Part shown: positions 8,493 to 15,243 of the stretch, piece after piece
How positions within the stretch are numbered: the first letter of the stretch is position 1
Layout: every line of letters begins with the position of its first letter
Source: an uncultured Pelagibacteraceae bacterium
GTDB taxonomy: Bacteria; Pseudomonadota; Alphaproteobacteria; Pelagibacterales; Pelagibacteraceae
Direction: 5' to 3'
Length of the DNA: 64,000 nt
NCBI GenBank assembly: GCA_902628565.1
Contig: CACONR010000001.1
Span: forward strand, 124,001 to 188,000
Position numbers and translations under genes: made by a program
Notes under the pieces: generated by a model
What the model saw: only the letters and a program-made list of their open reading frames with translations
Told to the model about the DNA's origin: nothing
Databases searched by the model: none

Positions 8493-8533
8493 TTTTACTC
8501 ACTTTTTTAACTTAAAAAAATTTTAAAATAGCG

Positions 8534-8809
8534 TTAAATAGCTACTTTTTCAGATCTTAGTAATCTAAGCTTTTGCCTGATTCCACCTCTACCAGAGTAA
8601 CCTCCAAGAGCTCCATCAGATCTAATCACTCTATGACAAGGTATTTTTGGAGCATATGGGTTTTCAGCACAAGCATTAGCCACAGCTCTGGCTGATTTAG
8701 GGCTGTTTATAGCAGCTGCAACTTGTTTATATGTTCTTATTTTACCTTTTGGTATAGTTTTAAGGTATTTCCAGACTTTTAATTGAAATTTAGTGCCTTT
8801 AAGATGCAT
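8534..8809 (-). CDS. ogt: one-domain methylated-DNA-cysteine methyltransferase (MGMT/Ogt)
   Basis: 91 residues that cover only the C-terminal DNA-binding/active domain of O6-alkylguanine-DNA alkyltransferases. FQLKVWKYLKTIPKGKIRTY opens the domain. The recognition helix holds SARAVANACAENP with the arginine finger, and the acceptor cysteine Cys58 is in IPCHRVI, so it is not an alkyltransferase-like (Cys-less) protein. GGYSGRGGIRQKLRLL completes the family pattern. Standard Ogt/Ada proteins have an extra N-terminal domain of about 70 residues. Here an in-frame TAA lies two codons before the ATG, so no longer form exists. A GC-rich, RNA-like stretch lies directly upstream on the same strand. 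Confidence 0.88.
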   Translation of the reverse strand: MHLKGTKFQLKVWKYLKTIPKGKIRTYKQVAAAINSPKSARAVANACAENPYAPKIPCHRVIRSDGALGGYSGRGGIRQKLRLLRSEKVAI

Positions 8810-8821
8810 TTTTTACTAGAA

Positions 8822-8999
8822 ACCCCTGTTTCCTTGCACTTTTAAGGGTGCAAAGAACAGTTGTTTTGGCACGTCGTTGATGCGCTACCGCCATGCCTCC
8901 CGTTCTACATGTTCAGCGATGCTTTGCAGAACTTTCTGCCCCTTGGATTTGTACCTCTCGGCTTTTGCCCAATTGGCCAGTTAAGGGTTGCCCCTTAAT
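8822..8999. ncRNA. GC-rich candidate structured RNA, strand uncertain
   Basis: By hand count about 49% G+C over 180 bases, against roughly 30% around it, with no sustained reading frame. It can form several hairpins in a row: CTGTT..AACAG enclosing TTGCAC (8834-8839)/GTGCAA (8848-8853); GGCACG (8868-8873)/CATGCC (8892-8897, one wobble on the minus strand); GCAGA/TCTGC around a tetraloop (8926-8939); and TTAAGGG/CCCTTAA (8981-8998). Read on the minus strand the last has a GCAA (GNRA) tetraloop, which favours that strand and would place it as a leader or small RNA just before ogt. I do not recognise it as tmRNA, SRP RNA, RNase P RNA or 6S RNA. Confidence 0.55.
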
Positions 9000-9093
9000 T
9001 CATTTATACATTAACAGATATGATTTTAGAGCTGTATCACCTTTTAATTGATTCTTAAAATTTACAGAAATTCATGTGAATATTGGGGATAAA

Positions 9094-9270
9094 TCAAGCT
9101 TTGAAAACTAAGATAAAATAGCTAATTAAAAATAAGATTGCCAAAATAGATAAAAAAATAGTCTCAATGCTTTTGCCATGATTTTTATATTGAATTGAAC
9201 TTAGAATAATAAATCCTACGGAAGTAATTAAAAACCATACAGCAGGAATTTCTCCATCTATTGAACCCAT
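9094..9270 (-). CDS. 58-residue two-helix membrane protein, unknown function
   Basis: ATG at 9270 to TGA at 9094. The product begins MGSIDGEIPAVWFLITSVGF and has two hydrophobic helices (about residues 10-26 and 37-56) joined by a polar, positively charged loop (QYKNHGKSIE). No known motif is present and no clear ribosome site precedes it. A frame with two clean transmembrane segments, a charged loop between them and a plausible start is more than chance usually gives in A/T-rich DNA, but the call rests on that alone. It lies between the RNA-like element and the recombinase, in the accessory part of the window. Confidence 0.5.
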   Translation of the reverse strand: MGSIDGEIPAVWFLITSVGFIILSSIQYKNHGKSIETIFLSILAILFLISYFILVFKA

Positions 9271-9288
9271 AAATTTATATTTAAACTA

Positions 9289-9317
9289 TTGACATTAAAA
9301 ATCACTTGATATATTAC
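9289..9317 (+). promoter_or_regulatory. possible promoter of the recombinase gene
   Basis: TTGACA (9289-9294) is a perfect -35 hexamer. TATATT (9310-9315, spacing 15) or TATTAC (9312-9317, spacing 17) can serve as -10. The start of transcription would fall near 9322, inside the inverted repeat at 9321-9339 and about 30 bases before the recombinase ATG. Confidence 0.45.
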
Positions 9318-9320
9318 TAA

Positions 9321-9339
9321 TGATAATTAATTGTTATCA
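9321..9339. promoter_or_regulatory. inverted repeat at the recombinase promoter, operator-like
   Basis: TGATAA (9321-9326) and TTATCA (9334-9339) are perfect inverted copies separated by 7 bases. The repeat covers the expected transcription start of the recombinase gene, the usual place for a repressor site. Its half-sites resemble Fur boxes (GATAAT type), but A/T-rich palindromes are common here. The regulator is unknown. Confidence 0.35.
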
Positions 9340-9350
9340 ATAGTAATTAT

Positions 9351-10304
9351 ATGAGTGAACTTACAACAGACCTTAAATCACTTCATGAGGCAACTCTTAA
9401 AAATCTAAAAAGTTCAAAAGCAAATAACACTTTAAGAGCATATAAATCAGACTTTAGGGATTTTGGAGCTTTTTGTGCTAAGCACGGCTTTAACTCATTA
9501 CCATCAGAGCCAAAAATAGTTTCTTTATACCTTACGCACCTTTCTAAGAATTCAAAAATAAGCACTATAAGAAGAAGATTAGTGTCAATTAGCATGGTTC
9601 ATAAATTAAAAGGGCATTATATCGATACAAAACATCCAATTATTGTTGAAAATTTAATGGGTATAAGAAGGGTAAAAGGAAGTATTCAAAAAGGTAAAAA
9701 ACCTTTATTAATCAATCATTTAAAATCTATAATTAATGTAATTAATGAACAAAAAATTGAGGATGTAAAGAAATTTAGAGATAAGTCATTAATACTAGTT
9801 GGCTTTGGAGGTGGATTTAGACGAACTGAACTAATTTCGATTGATTATGAAGATTTAGAATTTGTGCCTGAAGGACTCAAAATAACTATTAAAAGATCAA
9901 AAACCGATCAATTCGGTGAAGGAATGATCAAAGGACTACCCTACTTCACTAATGAAACATATTGTCCAATTGTCAATCTAAAAAAATGGTTAGAAATTTC
10001 TAGAATTAAATCTGGACCAATTTTTAGAAAATTTTCTAAAGGTTCATCTTTAACTGACAAAAGATTAACCGATCAATCAGTAGTATTACTAATGAAAGAA
10101 TATTTAAATCTAGCAGGTATAGAAAATAAAAATTTTGCAGGTCATAGTTTAAGATCTGGTTTTGCTACTGTCGCTGCTGAGTCTGGTGCTGATGAACGTA
10201 GTATTATGGCAATGACTGGTCACAAAACAACACAAATGGTTAGAAGATACATTAGGGAAGCAAATATATTTAAAAACAATGCATTAAATAAAATTAAGAT
10301 TTAA
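9351..10304 (+). CDS. tyrosine recombinase / phage-type integrase
   Basis: 317 residues. An N-terminal SAM-like core-binding domain (about 10-105, NTLRAYKSDFRDFGAFCAKH) is followed by the catalytic domain. The full active set is visible: Arg in GFGGGFRRTELISI, Lys in IKRSKTDQFGEG, His-x-x-Arg in GHSLRSGFATVAA, His in MTGHKTTQMV and the nucleophile Tyr in RRYIREA. It could be a XerC/XerD-like enzyme or an integrase of a mobile element. The N-terminal region and neighbours (glycosyltransferase, GIY-YIG protein, tRNA-Glu) fit an island enzyme better than the housekeeping Xer pair. No matching attachment repeats were found. It converges with the glycosyltransferase gene, 5 bases apart. Confidence 0.92.
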   Translation: MSELTTDLKSLHEATLKNLKSSKANNTLRAYKSDFRDFGAFCAKHGFNSLPSEPKIVSLYLTHLSKNSKISTIRRRLVSISMVHKLKGHYIDTKHPIIVENLMGIRRVKGSIQKGKKPLLINHLKSIINVINEQKIEDVKKFRDKSLILVGFGGGFRRTELISIDYEDLEFVPEGLKITIKRSKTDQFGEGMIKGLPYFTNETYCPIVNLKKWLEISRIKSGPIFRKFSKGSSLTDKRLTDQSVVLLMKEYLNLAGIENKNFAGHSLRSGFATVAAESGADERSIMAMTGHKTTQMVRRYIREANIFKNNALNKIKI

Positions 10305-10309
10305 ACTTG

Positions 10310-12409
10310 CTATATTAAAGAAGCTTTTTTTCCGATAGATTTATCAACTATATATTTTGAAATTTTTACTTCATTAAATAATCTAAAATATTTTTCTTTA
10401 CCGTTTTTAGCAATTTTAATTCTTGATTTATCATTTTTTTTATAAAATTTAATTTTTTCTGCAAGATCATCAATGTGATCATAAGAAACTATTTCATTTG
10501 AATTGAAGAAATTGCTCATTTTTACTTTTTTATCAATAAAAACTAATAATCCATTTCCCATTAGTGAGGCGATTCTGTTGCTCGAATAATGTTTGGTAGG
10601 TTCTCCTCTACTGAGATTTAAGGCCATTTTCGAATTAAGTAACGATTTATAAAATTCATTTCCCCAAATAGGTTCTTGCTTTCCAATTCCATAAAAATCA
10701 TATTTTACTCCATCTATCTTTTTAATAAGTTTTTCTAAAAAAATGACTCTATTATCTGTTTTCCCCTCCTTAAGTGTAGCTCGATTAACACCATGACTCA
10801 TTGCATAAAAAACATCGTTTTCTGGTTTTAATTTGAATACATCGAAACATTCAATATTATTATCTACAGGTGTCATAAAAAAATGAATATTTTGAGTGAA
10901 TTTTTTTGAGAGTTTTAACACAGAAGGATTAGTTGTAATGAATGAATGATCTACCATTGGAAAAAATCTTTTTAACTTATCAACGTTTTCTGAGGTATCT
11001 GATAAATTTTTCATTAATGGATCTTCATTCCATTGTGAGATAATTATTTTTTTATTTATTGATCTAAAATCAGATAGGATCTCTTGATTAATGTTATCTG
11101 AGTGACCAAAAATTACTAGATCAGGATTATAATTTTTAAAGGTTTCAATTAAATAGTTGTGAAATTTGTCTCTAAAACTTAATAGATTTATACCTTTATT
11201 TTGTCTTACATAGTCTCTGTCACTAATTTCAATTACATCATGACCATTTCGGATAAAACCATTGGTAAATTTTTTACCTAGCGAAAGATTGTAAATTCTA
11301 TGATTTAATTTCTGAGCTAAATTATAGATATTTATAATTCTTAATTTATTGCCATTAATATTAGTTTTCTTGAAAGGAAATAACGAGTTTCTCATTAAAT
11401 CAATTTTTTGAGAATTCTTTTTTAATTCATGTTTTACAAAATTTTTACTTTTGATTTGAATACTTTTTCTAAATTTATCATTTCTAATAAGTTTTATGAT
11501 TTCATTTTCAATATTTTTAGTATCTAATTTTTTAAGTTTAATTGCATAATCAGTTGTTTCAGGGAGGCCTCCAGTATTAGAAATTATTGTAGCGCAGCCA
11601 CGAGAGGAAGCTTCTAAAGCTGTTCTACCAAATGGCTCTTCCCATCTTGAGGGAATAACAGCAATTTCAGATCTGCTTAAATAATCTAAAACTTTATTAT
11701 GTGGAATTTGACCAAGACTAAAGTGTCTTTTATGAGTTGGGAAATTTTGAAATCGTCTTTCTTCACCAATTGAAATAGCACTCCAATCATTATATTGATC
11801 TAAAATTTTAAACATTGATTTGCAATACAGATCATATCCTTTAGACTCATTAAGTTTTCCAACAAAAATTATTTGCTTATTTTTTTTGGTATTCTTCCTT
11901 ATTGGATCAATACTATGATAGATTATTTGGGTTTTGTTATCTGATAAATTCGGTAAATTTTCAAAAAACCTTTTTTTTACCCATTTTGAGATAAAAATAA
12001 TTTTATCAACATTTTTTAATAGATAGATTCTTTCAGCAACCGATTTAGCACCTTTCATTGTAGTTGGGTCATTATGAAAATATAAGATAATTTTTGAATT
12101 TAATTTTCCAAAAAATTCTTTAACCATAATTGGTCTATTGTGTAACTCTAAGATATCAAAATTTAAATTTTTGATTTTATTAATAATTTTATTTGAATAC
12201 TCTTTAGTTGTACTATTTAGTTTTGAATTAATATTGTCTATATTCATATAATTTTTTGTTAAATAATTTTTGTTTTTTGTACTACCTATAATGTAAGTAT
12301 TTTTTTTATATTCAGAATCTCTTATAAAATCACTTATCCATAGAGCAACTGCTCCAGCTCCTTTCAGTGTATAGTTTTCTTTATATGGTAATATTGATGC
12401 AATTTTCAT
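10310..12409 (-). CDS. double-domain glycosyltransferase (GT4 domain plus CgeB-like domain)
   Basis: 699 residues with two glycosyltransferase-like halves. Residues 1 to about 350 form a GT4/GT-B unit: the N-terminal KGAGAVALWISDFIR, the donor-side fold starting IIFVGKLNESKGYD near 180, and the donor-binding PSRWEEPFGRTALEASSRG near 255-275. Residues about 355-699 form a second, CgeB/DUF3880-like unit with DLVIFGHSDNINQEIL, SQWNEDPLM and a C-terminal NSKMALNLSRGEPTKHYSS region. It is cytoplasmic, with no signal or helix. It probably builds a surface polysaccharide; the sugar is unknown. It lies next to a recombinase and a tRNA gene, so horizontal origin is plausible. Confidence 0.85.
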   Translation of the reverse strand: MKIASILPYKENYTLKGAGAVALWISDFIRDSEYKKNTYIIGSTKNKNYLTKNYMNIDNINSKLNSTTKEYSNKIINKIKNLNFDILELHNRPIMVKEFFGKLNSKIILYFHNDPTTMKGAKSVAERIYLLKNVDKIIFISKWVKKRFFENLPNLSDNKTQIIYHSIDPIRKNTKKNKQIIFVGKLNESKGYDLYCKSMFKILDQYNDWSAISIGEERRFQNFPTHKRHFSLGQIPHNKVLDYLSRSEIAVIPSRWEEPFGRTALEASSRGCATIISNTGGLPETTDYAIKLKKLDTKNIENEIIKLIRNDKFRKSIQIKSKNFVKHELKKNSQKIDLMRNSLFPFKKTNINGNKLRIINIYNLAQKLNHRIYNLSLGKKFTNGFIRNGHDVIEISDRDYVRQNKGINLLSFRDKFHNYLIETFKNYNPDLVIFGHSDNINQEILSDFRSINKKIIISQWNEDPLMKNLSDTSENVDKLKRFFPMVDHSFITTNPSVLKLSKKFTQNIHFFMTPVDNNIECFDVFKLKPENDVFYAMSHGVNRATLKEGKTDNRVIFLEKLIKKIDGVKYDFYGIGKQEPIWGNEFYKSLLNSKMALNLSRGEPTKHYSSNRIASLMGNGLLVFIDKKVKMSNFFNSNEIVSYDHIDDLAEKIKFYKKNDKSRIKIAKNGKEKYFRLFNEVKISKYIVDKSIGKKASLI

Positions 12410-12410
12410 A

Positions 12411-12659
12411 TTAACTTATACTAAGTAAGAGTTTTCTTTTTTTTTTGTCTTTTTTTAATTTATACTCAAATGACATGGCTAATCTTTTATCATAAAATCT
12501 TTTTTTATAGATAATTTTCCACTTAAATCCTCGAGTCGACTTTGCTCCTTTATTAGTATTGTGTTTTTTAAGTCTTAATTTGAGGTTATTTGTGTATCCA
12601 ACATAAGTTTTGATAATTTTATTATTTACGCTTTTAAGCATATAAACATAAAATATCAT
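12411..12659 (-). CDS. GIY-YIG superfamily nuclease-like protein (UPF0213 type)
   Basis: 82 residues, the size of free-standing GIY-YIG proteins of the YhbQ/UPF0213 group. YVYMLKSVNNK carries the first motif (GIY replaced by YVY, as usual in this group) and TYVGYTNNLKLRLKKHN the second (YVG with the conserved arginine). SFEYKLKKDKK holds the conserved glutamate. The cellular role of the group is unsettled, and DNA-end or repair functions are suggested. The stop is one base before the glycosyltransferase start on the same strand. A tRNA-Glu gene begins 5 bases upstream, so the gene may be read through from the tRNA transcript. Confidence 0.85.
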   Translation of the reverse strand: MIFYVYMLKSVNNKIIKTYVGYTNNLKLRLKKHNTNKGAKSTRGFKWKIIYKKRFYDKRLAMSFEYKLKKDKKKRKLLLSIS

Positions 12660-12664
12660 AAATG

Positions 12665-12739
12665 TGGCGGTCCCTAGGGGAATCGAACCCCTCTTTCGAG
12701 GATGAAAACCACGTGTCCTAACCGATAGACGAAGGGACC
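12665..12739 (-). tRNA. tRNA-Glu (anticodon UUC)
   Basis: 75 bases including an encoded CCA. The acceptor stem GGTCCCT/AGGGACC with discriminator G, the D-loop TATCGGTTAGGA, the anticodon loop TTTTCAT and the T-arm GGGGTTCGATTCCCC are all clear. The anticodon stem CGTGG/CCTCG has a central U-U mismatch. It is the only gene at the right border of the recombinase-glycosyltransferase segment. Confidence 0.95.
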
Positions 12740-12749
12740 GAATTCCAGT

Positions 12750-12778
12750 TTTTTATTGTAAAATATTGTATTTATCAA
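12750..12778 (-). promoter_or_regulatory. possible promoter of tRNA-Glu
   Basis: On the reverse strand TTGATA (12778-12773) stands 17 bases before TAAAAA (12755-12750). A closer -10 match, TACAAT (12760-12755), overlaps this window but has no good -35. Either would start the transcript within about ten bases of the tRNA. Confidence 0.35.
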
Positions 12779-12784
12779 GTGTTA

Positions 12785-13090
12785 TTAGGTTGCATTATCT
12801 CCAGAATTATTTAATAAATCTTTAAATTCCTTTGATGGTTTAAACAGAACAACATTTCTTTTGGAAATTTCTTTTTCTTCTTTGGTTTTTGGATTTCTTC
12901 CAATCCTTGAATTTTTTGATCTAATTAAAAAAGTTCCAAAATTTGAAATTTTTACACTTTTTTTTTTAACTAAATTTGAAATAATTATGAAAAAAAATTC
13001 TTCAATTAAGTTTTCAGCTATTTGTTTAGAAAATCCGAGCTGCATATATACAGCATTAATAAGTTCTTTTTTTGTTAAATTTATTCTCAT
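12785..13090 (-). CDS. ihfA: integration host factor alpha subunit
   Basis: 101 residues of the HU/IHF fold. LTKKELINAVYMQLGFSK is the IHF-alpha start, KISNFGTFLIRSKNSRIGRNPKT is the DNA-bending arm with the minor-groove RNP motif, and FKPSKEFKDLLNN is the C-terminus. The length and the alpha-type N-terminus separate it from HU. It starts 3 bases after the plsX stop. In many alphaproteobacteria fabH stands between plsX and ihfA; here it does not. Confidence 0.93.
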   Translation of the reverse strand: MRINLTKKELINAVYMQLGFSKQIAENLIEEFFFIIISNLVKKKSVKISNFGTFLIRSKNSRIGRNPKTKEEKEISKRNVVLFKPSKEFKDLLNNSGDNAT

Positions 13091-13093
13091 AAA

Positions 13094-14095
13094 TTAAATA
13101 TTATCTCTAATCTTTTGAATTAGATTACCATTTACAATTTTGGTACAAACATTCAACGAATTAGAAAAACCAATATGATCAGTTCCTCCATGACTTTTTA
13201 CCACTGGTGAGTCTAAGCCAATAAAAATTGCTCCATTATATAGTCTAGGATCTAATCTTTTTTTAAACTTAGTTAAATTAGAGAAATTCAAAATTGCTGA
13301 TAATTTGCCTAAAATTGTACCTTTAAAAACTTTTTTTAGCTCATCAGTGATAAAATTTGCTGTTCCTTCTGCTGTTTTAAGGGCAACGTTACCTGTAAAA
13401 CCATCAGAAACAATTACATTTACATTTCCATCCATTAGCTCATTACCTTCTATGTAACCAGAAAAATTAAAATTATTAGATTTTTTTTCGTTGAGTATTT
13501 GAAAAGTTTCTTTTATTATTTCGTTACCCTTCAATTCTTCTGAACCGATATTTAGTAAAGCTGTATTAGGTTTTTCATTAGGATAAAGAGACTTGTATAA
13601 AGAAGCTCCCATAATTGAGAAATCAACCAAGTTTTTTGAATTACATTCAATATTTGCACCTAAATCCAATACTACACTCATACCTTTTTTATTAGGCCAT
13701 AATGCTGATAAAGCAGGTTTATCTATGTTTTCAATCATTTTAAGATTTAATTTAGCTATAACAAGTAATGCGCCAGTATTTCCTGCAGATATTACAATAT
13801 CGGTTTCTTTTTTTTTAACACTCTCAATTGCAAGCCACATGCTTGTATCTTTGCCCCTTTTTGCAGCTTCAAGAGGGCTATCTGTACTTTTAACAACATT
13901 ATCAGTATGGATTATTTCATAGAAATCTTTATTTATCTTACCTTTAATGAGAGCCTCAATATTAACTTTATTACCAAAGATTTTAAAAAAATTTTTTTTA
14001 TTCAATTTATGATTATATATAATACCATCAACTATTTTCTTAGGTGATCCATCACCACCCATTGCATCAACTGCAATTTTAGTTAAATCAGACAT
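13094..14095 (-). CDS. plsX: phosphate acyltransferase PlsX
   Basis: 333 residues, the standard PlsX length. The enzyme converts acyl-ACP to acyl-phosphate, which PlsY (encoded at 51.6 kb) uses to acylate glycerol-3-phosphate. Family motifs are IAVDAMGGDGSPK at the start, SAGNTGALLVIAKL, LDLGANIECNSKNLVDFS, LLNIGSEELKGNEI and IVSDGFTGNVALKTAEGTA. It sits in the usual rpmF-plsX order, with 11 bases between the rpmF stop and its start. Confidence 0.97.
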   Translation of the reverse strand: MSDLTKIAVDAMGGDGSPKKIVDGIIYNHKLNKKNFFKIFGNKVNIEALIKGKINKDFYEIIHTDNVVKSTDSPLEAAKRGKDTSMWLAIESVKKKETDIVISAGNTGALLVIAKLNLKMIENIDKPALSALWPNKKGMSVVLDLGANIECNSKNLVDFSIMGASLYKSLYPNEKPNTALLNIGSEELKGNEIIKETFQILNEKKSNNFNFSGYIEGNELMDGNVNVIVSDGFTGNVALKTAEGTANFITDELKKVFKGTILGKLSAILNFSNLTKFKKRLDPRLYNGAIFIGLDSPVVKSHGGTDHIGFSNSLNVCTKIVNGNLIQKIRDNI

Positions 14096-14106
14096 TTAAA
14101 TTCTAA

Positions 14107-14289
14107 TTATTCTTCTGGGTCTAAAACTTGACGACCTTTGTACATTCCGGTTTTTAAATCTAAGTGATGAGATAATCTATATTCACCAGATTTTTTATCC
14201 TCAATCACATTTTTGGATGAAAATTTCATATTTTGCGATCTCCTCATACCAGTTCTTGATGGTGTTTGTTTTCGTTTTGGAACAGCCAT
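14107..14289 (-). CDS. rpmF: 50S ribosomal protein L32
   Basis: 60 residues. [20 protein letters not shown] is the standard bacterial L32 N-terminus, followed by a short tail of the alphaproteobacterial, cysteine-free type ([20 protein letters not shown]). It lies between the CBP3-type chaperone gene (2 bases upstream) and plsX, the conserved rpmF-plsX pair. The DUF177/YceD gene often found just before rpmF is absent here. Confidence 0.97.
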   Translation of the reverse strand: MAVPKRKQTPSRTGMRRSQNMKFSSKNVIEDKKSGEYRLSHHLDLKTGMYKGRQVLDPEE

Positions 14290-14291
14290 AA

Positions 14292-14759
14292 TTATGGACT
14301 ACTTACACTTTTTAAAAAAAAATTCAAAGTTTTTTTCCTCAAATTTACGGCAAAATCATCAAAATATTCAACTAAAATATCAATTTCCTCAAAATCTTGT
14401 AAAAAAGAAGATAGTTTATTTAATTTTTCATTTTTATCTAATTTATCCCAAAAGTGAATTTCTGAAACAATAGCGTGAAATAAATTCAAATAATTTTTCA
14501 TTTTTTTATTAATTGATTGATCTCCATATCCTATCTCTCTTATGCTTAATTCTAATTGTCTAAAATTAAAATCATAAATTCTTTGTAAAATATCCTTATT
14601 TTCTTTAGTTTTAAATGTTTTTAAAAAGAAAGCAAAATGGATAAGAAAAAGTGTTAATCGATCAGAAAAGTTGTCATCTCGATTAAGTGATTTGTATAGA
14701 TTTTTATTTCTAGAGTAATTGATTAAATTGTTATAAACATTAATATAGTTTTCAGCCAT
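14292..14759 (-). CDS. CBP3-like cytochrome bc1 assembly chaperone
   Basis: 155 residues from the ATG at 14759; a TTG two codons earlier is possible but less likely. The central [19 protein letters not shown] matches the conserved G-x-GD region of the ubiquinol-cytochrome c chaperone family (Ubiq_cyt_C_chap, mitochondrial CBP3/UQCC1), which helps cytochrome b maturation. The helical, soluble protein has no membrane segment. In alphaproteobacteria this gene usually stands between a BamE/OmlA gene and rpmF, as here. Its start codon overlaps the divergent bamE start codon by two bases. Confidence 0.8.
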   Translation of the reverse strand: MAENYINVYNNLINYSRNKNLYKSLNRDDNFSDRLTLFLIHFAFFLKTFKTKENKDILQRIYDFNFRQLELSIREIGYGDQSINKKMKNYLNLFHAIVSEIHFWDKLDKNEKLNKLSSFLQDFEEIDILVEYFDDFAVNLRKKTLNFFLKSVSSP

Positions 14760-15243
14760 GTCCAAAATATTATATATATTTTTTTTTGCAATAGTAGTGT
14801 CAAATTGTTCTTTTAAAAAAGTTGTAAAGCATCATGGGGTTCCTTTTCTTGATAAAAAACAAAAACAATTAATCATAAATAATTCAACAAGTAATGATAT
14901 AAGAAAAATTCTTGGCACACCTTCGACACGAAGTAAATTCGATAACGATATTTGGATATACATTGAAAGAAAACAAACCCAATCTAGATTAAGAAATTTA
15001 GGTAGAATGAAAATTTTTAAAAATGATGTACTGGTTCTTGAAATTGATGATTATGGAATTTTAAAAAAAAAGGAATTCTATAACATGGAAGATATGAATA
15101 AAATAAAGGTTGTTGAAGACACAACCGAAGCATCTTTTGCAAGAAACTCGTTTATTTATGATTTCATGTCTAGTATGAGACAAAAAGTTAATGACCCTCT
15201 CGGTGTGAGGGCCAAAAAAAGAAAAGAAATTAGCCAGCGATAA
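14758..15243 (+). CDS. bamE: outer-membrane lipoprotein BamE/OmlA (SmpA family)
   Basis: 161 residues. The signal peptide ends at a lipobox with Cys17 (VVSNC). The mature part has the SmpA/OmlA two-helix, three-strand pattern: [20 protein letters not shown] is the family core and [12 protein letters not shown] the following strand. BamE is a small lipoprotein of the Bam complex that inserts beta-barrel proteins in the outer membrane. The C-terminal 40 residues are basic and look disordered. The start codon lies in the shared CATG with the divergent chaperone gene, and the 3' end overlaps hppA's end by 14 bases. Confidence 0.85.
   Translation: MSKILYIFFFAIVVSNCSFKKVVKHHGVPFLDKKQKQLIINNSTSNDIRKILGTPSTRSKFDNDIWIYIERKQTQSRLRNLGRMKIFKNDVLVLEIDDYGILKKKEFYNMEDMNKIKVVEDTTEASFARNSFIYDFMSSMRQKVNDPLGVRAKKRKEISQR

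Larger units (their letters stand above)
8075..8533. other. 459-base non-coding gap with a hairpin and a possible micro-ORF
   Basis: This is the longest gene-free stretch of the window. The first 120 bases are nearly pure A/T. From about 8215 the composition is more balanced, with short G runs (AACCCCTTAAAATAGGG near 8265). A 5-bp stem (ATAGA/TCTAT, loop GGGG) is followed by T residues at 8392-8409. A 14-codon reading frame lies at 8448-8492. No tRNA, known riboswitch or longer coding frame is recognisable. The last 40 bases before ogt's stop are A/T-rich. Confidence 0.6.

Noticed and set aside
8880-8985. Forward frame beginning MRYRHASRST in the GC-rich element
   Set aside because: Only about 34 codons, with a composition explained by the hairpins; no sign of coding use. 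Better explained as RNA.
8822-8999. GC-rich element as tmRNA, SRP RNA, RNase P RNA or 6S RNA
   Set aside because: It lacks the T-arm and CCA end of tmRNA, the GGAAGCAGCC-type loop of SRP RNA, the RNase P core motifs, and the single long bulged hairpin of 6S RNA.
10310-12409. Defence-system gene as identity of the 699-residue protein
   Set aside because: Both halves show glycosyltransferase motifs, and no nuclease, helicase or STAND-type motif is present.
8075-12664. Direct repeats of the tRNA-Glu 3' end as attachment sites
   Set aside because: I looked by eye for copies of TCCCCTAGGGACCGCCA and its complement to the left of the tRNA and found none.
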